DNA from: Paracoccaceae bacterium
GTDB lineage: Bacteria > Pseudomonadota > Alphaproteobacteria > Rhodobacterales > Rhodobacteraceae
Assembly: GCA_009920225.1 (NCBI GenBank)
Contig: RGAJ01000057.1
Location: 1-8,692, forward strand
Reading direction: 5' to 3'
DNA: 8,692 bases
Positions within the stretch are counted from its first letter, which is position 1, and each line of letters opens with the position of its first letter. Below are positions 6,831 through 8,692 of the stretch, in pieces. The position numbers were made by a program, and so were the translations under genes. The notes under the pieces were generated by a model. The model had not been told where the DNA came from. It saw only the letters and a list, made by a program, of their open reading frames with translations, and made no database searches.

Positions 6831-7256
6831 TTATCCAGCAACTGGTGGAATGGAATAGGTCAGTGATGCCCGCGCGACAGGTACAGCTAAGCCATCCGAA
6901 TAAATCAACGCATCCCCAACCGCCAAGACGCGCCCCAATTTGTGAATGCGGCATTCTGCAATAATATCAGTATTCGCAACAGGTTTTCGCATAAAGTCGA
7001 TGGAACAGTTCGTGGTCACCGCTAAAGCCTGTGGACCAATACGCGCCAAGACGGCCATATACATCGCACAATCTGCCAATGTGAACATCGAGGGTCCTGA
7101 CACCGTCCCCCCGGGCCGAAGATGTTTGTCAGAGATCTTCATCCGAACGCGGGTCATGTCATCATCCAAGACCTCGATCACAAAGTCGTCAATGACTTGT
7201 GGAAAAACATCAACCAAAAAATTCTGCAATTCTGCGATGGTGAAACGTAACGGCAT
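6831..7256 (-). CDS. PaaI-type hotdog-fold thioesterase
   Basis: 141 residues, normal for a single hotdog-domain acyl-CoA thioesterase of the PaaI/YbgC-like group, which hydrolyses acyl-CoA to free acid and CoA. The diagnostic central helix is HLRPGGTVSGPSMFTLADCA, with the likely catalytic aspartate at D62 and the glycine-rich turn just before it. The second half (VTTNCSIDFMRKP, then HKLGRVLAVGDALIY and VARASLTYSIP) follows the family pattern. The ATG at 7256 is preceded by AGGGGA (7263-7268), a good ribosome site. It is divergent from the crotonase-like gene across a 56-base gap (7257-7312), so the two may share control and both act on acyl-CoA substrates. The physiological substrate cannot be told from the sequence. 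Confidence 0.85.
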   Translation of the reverse strand: MPLRFTIAELQNFLVDVFPQVIDDFVIEVLDDDMTRVRMKISDKHLRPGGTVSGPSMFTLADCAMYMAVLARIGPQALAVTTNCSIDFMRKPVANTDIIAECRIHKLGRVLAVGDALIYSDGLAVPVARASLTYSIPPVAG

Positions 7257-7312
7257 TCTTTTCCCCTGCTCGATTTGTGTCTATGTTTTGTGAAAATCTA
7301 GCGGAGGACAAG

Positions 7313-8098
7313 ATGGCAATTTTGGAACGTAACGACACAAATGCAATTGCGCATTTAAAATTGAATTCGCCCGAACGCTTAAACGCGCTTTCTGACGAAA
7401 TGCTGGCAGCGCTGCAATCAGAATTTGATGCTCTCAAATCTGACGCGTCCATTCGTGCTGTGATCCTATCTGGCGAGGGCAAAGTGTTCTGCGCAGGTCA
7501 TGACCTAAAACAGATGACCACAGGCCGTCAGGCCGAAGATGGTGGGAAAGCGTATTTCAAGGATCTGTTTGATCGCTGCGCTGCAATGATGATGTCCATC
7601 CGCGCCCTGCCCCAACCTGTGATCGCCCAAGTGCACGGCATCGCAACGGCGGCAGGATGCCAGTTGGTGGCAAGCTGTGATATGGCCGTTGCCGCCGAAG
7701 GAACACGCTTTGGCGTGAATGGTGTCAATATTGGCCTGTTCTGTTCAACCCCCATGGTTGCGCTGTCGCGCAATATCCCGCGCAAGATTGCCTTTGAAAT
7801 GCTTTCAACAGGTGAATTCATCGACACCACCCGTGCGCGTGAATTGGGCCTGATCAACCGTGTTGTGGCCCATGACGATTTGTCGACTGCAACGCATGCG
7901 CTTGCCGAAACAATTGCGGCAAAATTAGGCGCGGCAGTGAAAATCGGCAAAGAGGCGTTTTATGCGCAGTCCGAAATGTCGTTGGTAGATGCTTATGCGT
8001 ATACAGGCGACGTGATGGTGCAAAATATGCTCTATCGTGACACCGAAGAAGGCATTGCCGCTTTCTTGGAAAAGCGTCCGCCGAACTGGGACCAATAA
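7313..8098 (+). CDS. Enoyl-CoA hydratase/isomerase family protein, ECHDC3-like
   Basis: 261 residues from ATG 7313, chosen because GGAGGA (7303-7308) sits 4 bases before it; the upstream in-frame GTG (7277) would lie in the divergent gap. The crotonase fold is clear: oxyanion-hole segments VFCAGHDL (58-65) and HGIATAAGCQLVASCDMA (108-125). Segments GVNIGLFCSTP and IPRKIAFEMLSTGE are close to mammalian and bacterial ECHDC3. The two catalytic glutamates of classical enoyl-CoA hydratase are absent: the first position is Q117 (AAGCQLV) and the second is about G137 (FGVNGVN). Ordinary hydratase activity is therefore doubtful. CoA-ester binding is likely, but the reaction is unknown. The C-terminal EGIAAFLEKRPPNW is standard. 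It is divergent from the thioesterase gene. Confidence 0.9.
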   Translation: MAILERNDTNAIAHLKLNSPERLNALSDEMLAALQSEFDALKSDASIRAVILSGEGKVFCAGHDLKQMTTGRQAEDGGKAYFKDLFDRCAAMMMSIRALPQPVIAQVHGIATAAGCQLVASCDMAVAAEGTRFGVNGVNIGLFCSTPMVALSRNIPRKIAFEMLSTGEFIDTTRARELGLINRVVAHDDLSTATHALAETIAAKLGAAVKIGKEAFYAQSEMSLVDAYAYTGDVMVQNMLYRDTEEGIAAFLEKRPPNWDQ

Positions 8099-8111
8099 GG
8101 TTTGCACGGCA

Positions 8112-8140
8112 GGATTTTTGAGTATTTTTGCAAAGATGAA
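8112..8140 (+). other. Possible recurrent Rhodobacterales 3'-end motif downstream of the crotonase-like gene
   Basis: The stretch beginning GGATTTTTGAGTATTTTTGC and continuing with AAAGATGAA lies 14 bases after the stop. It resembles a word of the form GAGTATTT..AAGATGA that I recall seeing after many genes in Rhodobacterales genomes. I cannot verify this here. It contains T runs but no strong stem immediately before them, and its function is unknown to me. Confidence 0.3.
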
Positions 8141-8177
8141 AGATGTGGTTTCTCTATCTTGACCAACCACATCTTTC
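8138..8177. repeat. 13-bp perfect inverted repeat
   Basis: GAAAGATGTGGTT (8138-8150) and AACCACATCTTTC (8165-8177) are exact reverse complements separated by 14 bases. The hairpin would be stable, but no T run follows on either strand, so it is not a typical intrinsic terminator. It lies between the crotonase-like gene and tRNA-Gly. It could protect or process the 3' end of the upstream transcript, or bind a regulator. Confidence 0.75.
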
Positions 8178-8188
8178 CGATGTATCGG
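8177..8188. repeat. Short palindrome just upstream of tRNA-Gly
   Basis: CCGAT (8177-8181) and ATCGG (8184-8188) pair around GT. The palindrome starts on the last base of the larger inverted repeat and ends 8 bases before the tRNA. It may belong to the tRNA promoter or leader, or be chance; with a 5-base arm the evidence is weak. Confidence 0.35.
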
Positions 8189-8196
8189 GAATTTGC

Positions 8197-8270
8197 GCGG
8201 GTATGATGTAATGGTAGCCTGTCAGCTTCCCAAGCTGAACGCGCGGGTTCGATTCCCGCTACCCGCTCCA
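8197..8270 (+). tRNA. tRNA-Gly (anticodon CCC)
   Basis: A full cloverleaf of 74 bases including the encoded CCA. The acceptor stem GCGGGTA (8197-8203) pairs with TACCCGC (8260-8266), then discriminator T and CCA (8268-8270). The D loop has AATGGTA. The anticodon stem TCAGC/GCTGA encloses TTCCCAA, giving anticodon CCC (8229-8231), which reads GGG. The T arm is GCGGG-TTCGATT-CCCGC. The D stem is weak: by my numbering positions 11 and 24 are T and C, a mismatch. I believe related alphaproteobacterial glycine tRNAs look similar. The tRNA 3' end abuts a broken phoB-like gene on the other strand. Confidence 0.95.
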
Positions 8271-8692
8271 ACGCCTTGCGCAAGCGACCGACATGGACAT
8301 CGACGGTTCGGGTGTCGACATAGATATCGCGCCCCCACACATCATCCAGCAATTGATCACGGGACAAAACACGGCCCTGTTTTTCCAAGAATGTCGACAA
8401 GAGACGAAATTCCAATGGGCCTAACTTTATCTCAACACCATCGCGATAGACACGATGTGCCGTTGCATCCAGAATAATGTCGTCATACACCAACTGTTGC
8501 CCGACCAAAGATCCACGGTGTCGACGCAGTTGTGTTTTGATCCGTGCCATCAATTCAGACAGTGAATAGGGTTTCGTGACATAGTCATCCGCGCCAATTT
8601 CTAGCCCGCGCACCTTGTCTGCGTCTTCGGAGCGTGCGGTCAACAAGATAATCGGAATTTCCTTCGTCGATGGTTTTGCACGCAATTGGCGG
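8263..8692 (-). pseudogene. phoB: PhoB-like response regulator, truncated at the C-terminus by a junction and at the N-terminus by the window end
   Basis: The - strand frame entering from the right edge reads the end of a receiver domain (EIPIILLTARSEDADKVRGL, then GADDYVTKPYSLSEL, with the conserved T and K), followed by an OmpR/PhoB winged-helix domain (LGPLEFRLLSTFLEKQGRVL, VWGRDIYVDTRTVDVHVGRL and RKAL). The phosphoacceptor aspartate lies outside the window. The closest likeness is PhoB, the phosphate-starvation regulator. PhoB should go on with a stretch like IRTVRGAGYAL, the wing that contacts DNA. Instead, after RKALER the frame runs antisense through tRNA-Gly. The regulator would lose its wing hairpin and could hardly bind DNA normally. 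A junction at about 8262-8271 is inferred; chimeric assembly is an alternative to a real pseudogene. Confidence 0.75.

Noticed and set aside
7277..7312. Upstream GTG start adding 12 residues to the crotonase-like protein
   Set aside because: GGAGGA lies just upstream of the ATG at 7313 and family members begin near MAILERND; the extra residues would occupy the promoter gap shared with the thioesterase gene.
8197..8270. tRNA-Gly as the attachment site of an integrated element
   Set aside because: No integrase, phage or plasmid genes are seen on either side, and no duplicated tRNA 3' segment was found in the window. The adjoining sequence is a chromosomal-type regulator.
8032..8685. A 217-codon - strand open frame that looks like a response regulator with a novel C-terminus
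   Set aside because: Beyond about 8263 the frame is only the antisense of tRNA-Gly, the intergenic repeat and the end of the crotonase-like gene. It is read-through of a broken phoB, not a new domain.
1..8692. Possible undescribed defence, secretion or mobile system
   Set aside because: Every substantial gene fits a known housekeeping, envelope or metabolic family, and no cluster of unknown genes or repeat array is present.

Overview
The window looks like chromosome of a marine alphaproteobacterium of the Rhodobacterales (roseobacter type) with base composition near 50% GC. The evidence is the kind of proteins encoded: a Rhodobacterales-style coiled-coil M23 peptidase followed by a bactofilin, a DUF455 protein coupled to a peroxiredoxin, a DUF3971/AsmA-like protein next to queA, an ECHDC3-like crotonase, and a tRNA-Gly(CCC) with an encoded CCA. 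GTG and TTG starts are used freely. I see no phage, plasmid, CRISPR, toxin-antitoxin or defence genes; the core is ordinary housekeeping sequence. Layout: positions 1-69 are a fragment of cobD (cobalamin biosynthesis, + strand). It is joined abruptly to the first 55 codons of queA (- strand, ending at 62). queA sits 3 bases downstream of a 1,089-codon AsmA/DUF3971 envelope protein (230-3499, -). A divergent promoter region (3500-3578) separates this from a + strand cluster: PrxQ/Bcp peroxiredoxin (3579-4040), overlapping DUF455 ferritin-like protein (4037-4864), a hairpin terminator, then a membrane-anchored M23 peptidase (4983-6293) overlapping a bactofilin (6280-6765) and a strong terminator. 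A PaaI-type hotdog thioesterase (6831-7256, -) and an ECHDC3-like enoyl-CoA hydratase-family protein (7313-8098, +) are divergently transcribed from a 56-base gap. A 98-base gap containing a 13-bp inverted repeat precedes tRNA-Gly(CCC) (8197-8270). Directly abutting the tRNA 3' end is a phoB-like response regulator (- strand) missing its C-terminal end and, because the window stops, its N-terminal part. How genes work together: M23 peptidase plus bactofilin form a plausible cell-shape module, with the cytoskeletal polymer positioning a peptidoglycan hydrolase. The AsmA-like protein is probably an envelope lipid-handling factor. The peroxiredoxin and the putative diiron DUF455 protein are translationally coupled. 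The thioesterase and the crotonase-like protein both probably act on acyl-CoA type substrates. Main oddities: both ends are breakpoints inside genes (cobD/queA and phoB/tRNA), which fits assembly or amplification chimerism or a real rearrangement. An 11-base word, GGACGGTACCC, sits in a small hairpin upstream of both the peroxiredoxin and the M23 gene, with different but complementary arms. The crotonase-like protein lacks both catalytic glutamates of classical enoyl-CoA hydratase. The peroxiredoxin lacks the usual nearby resolving cysteine.
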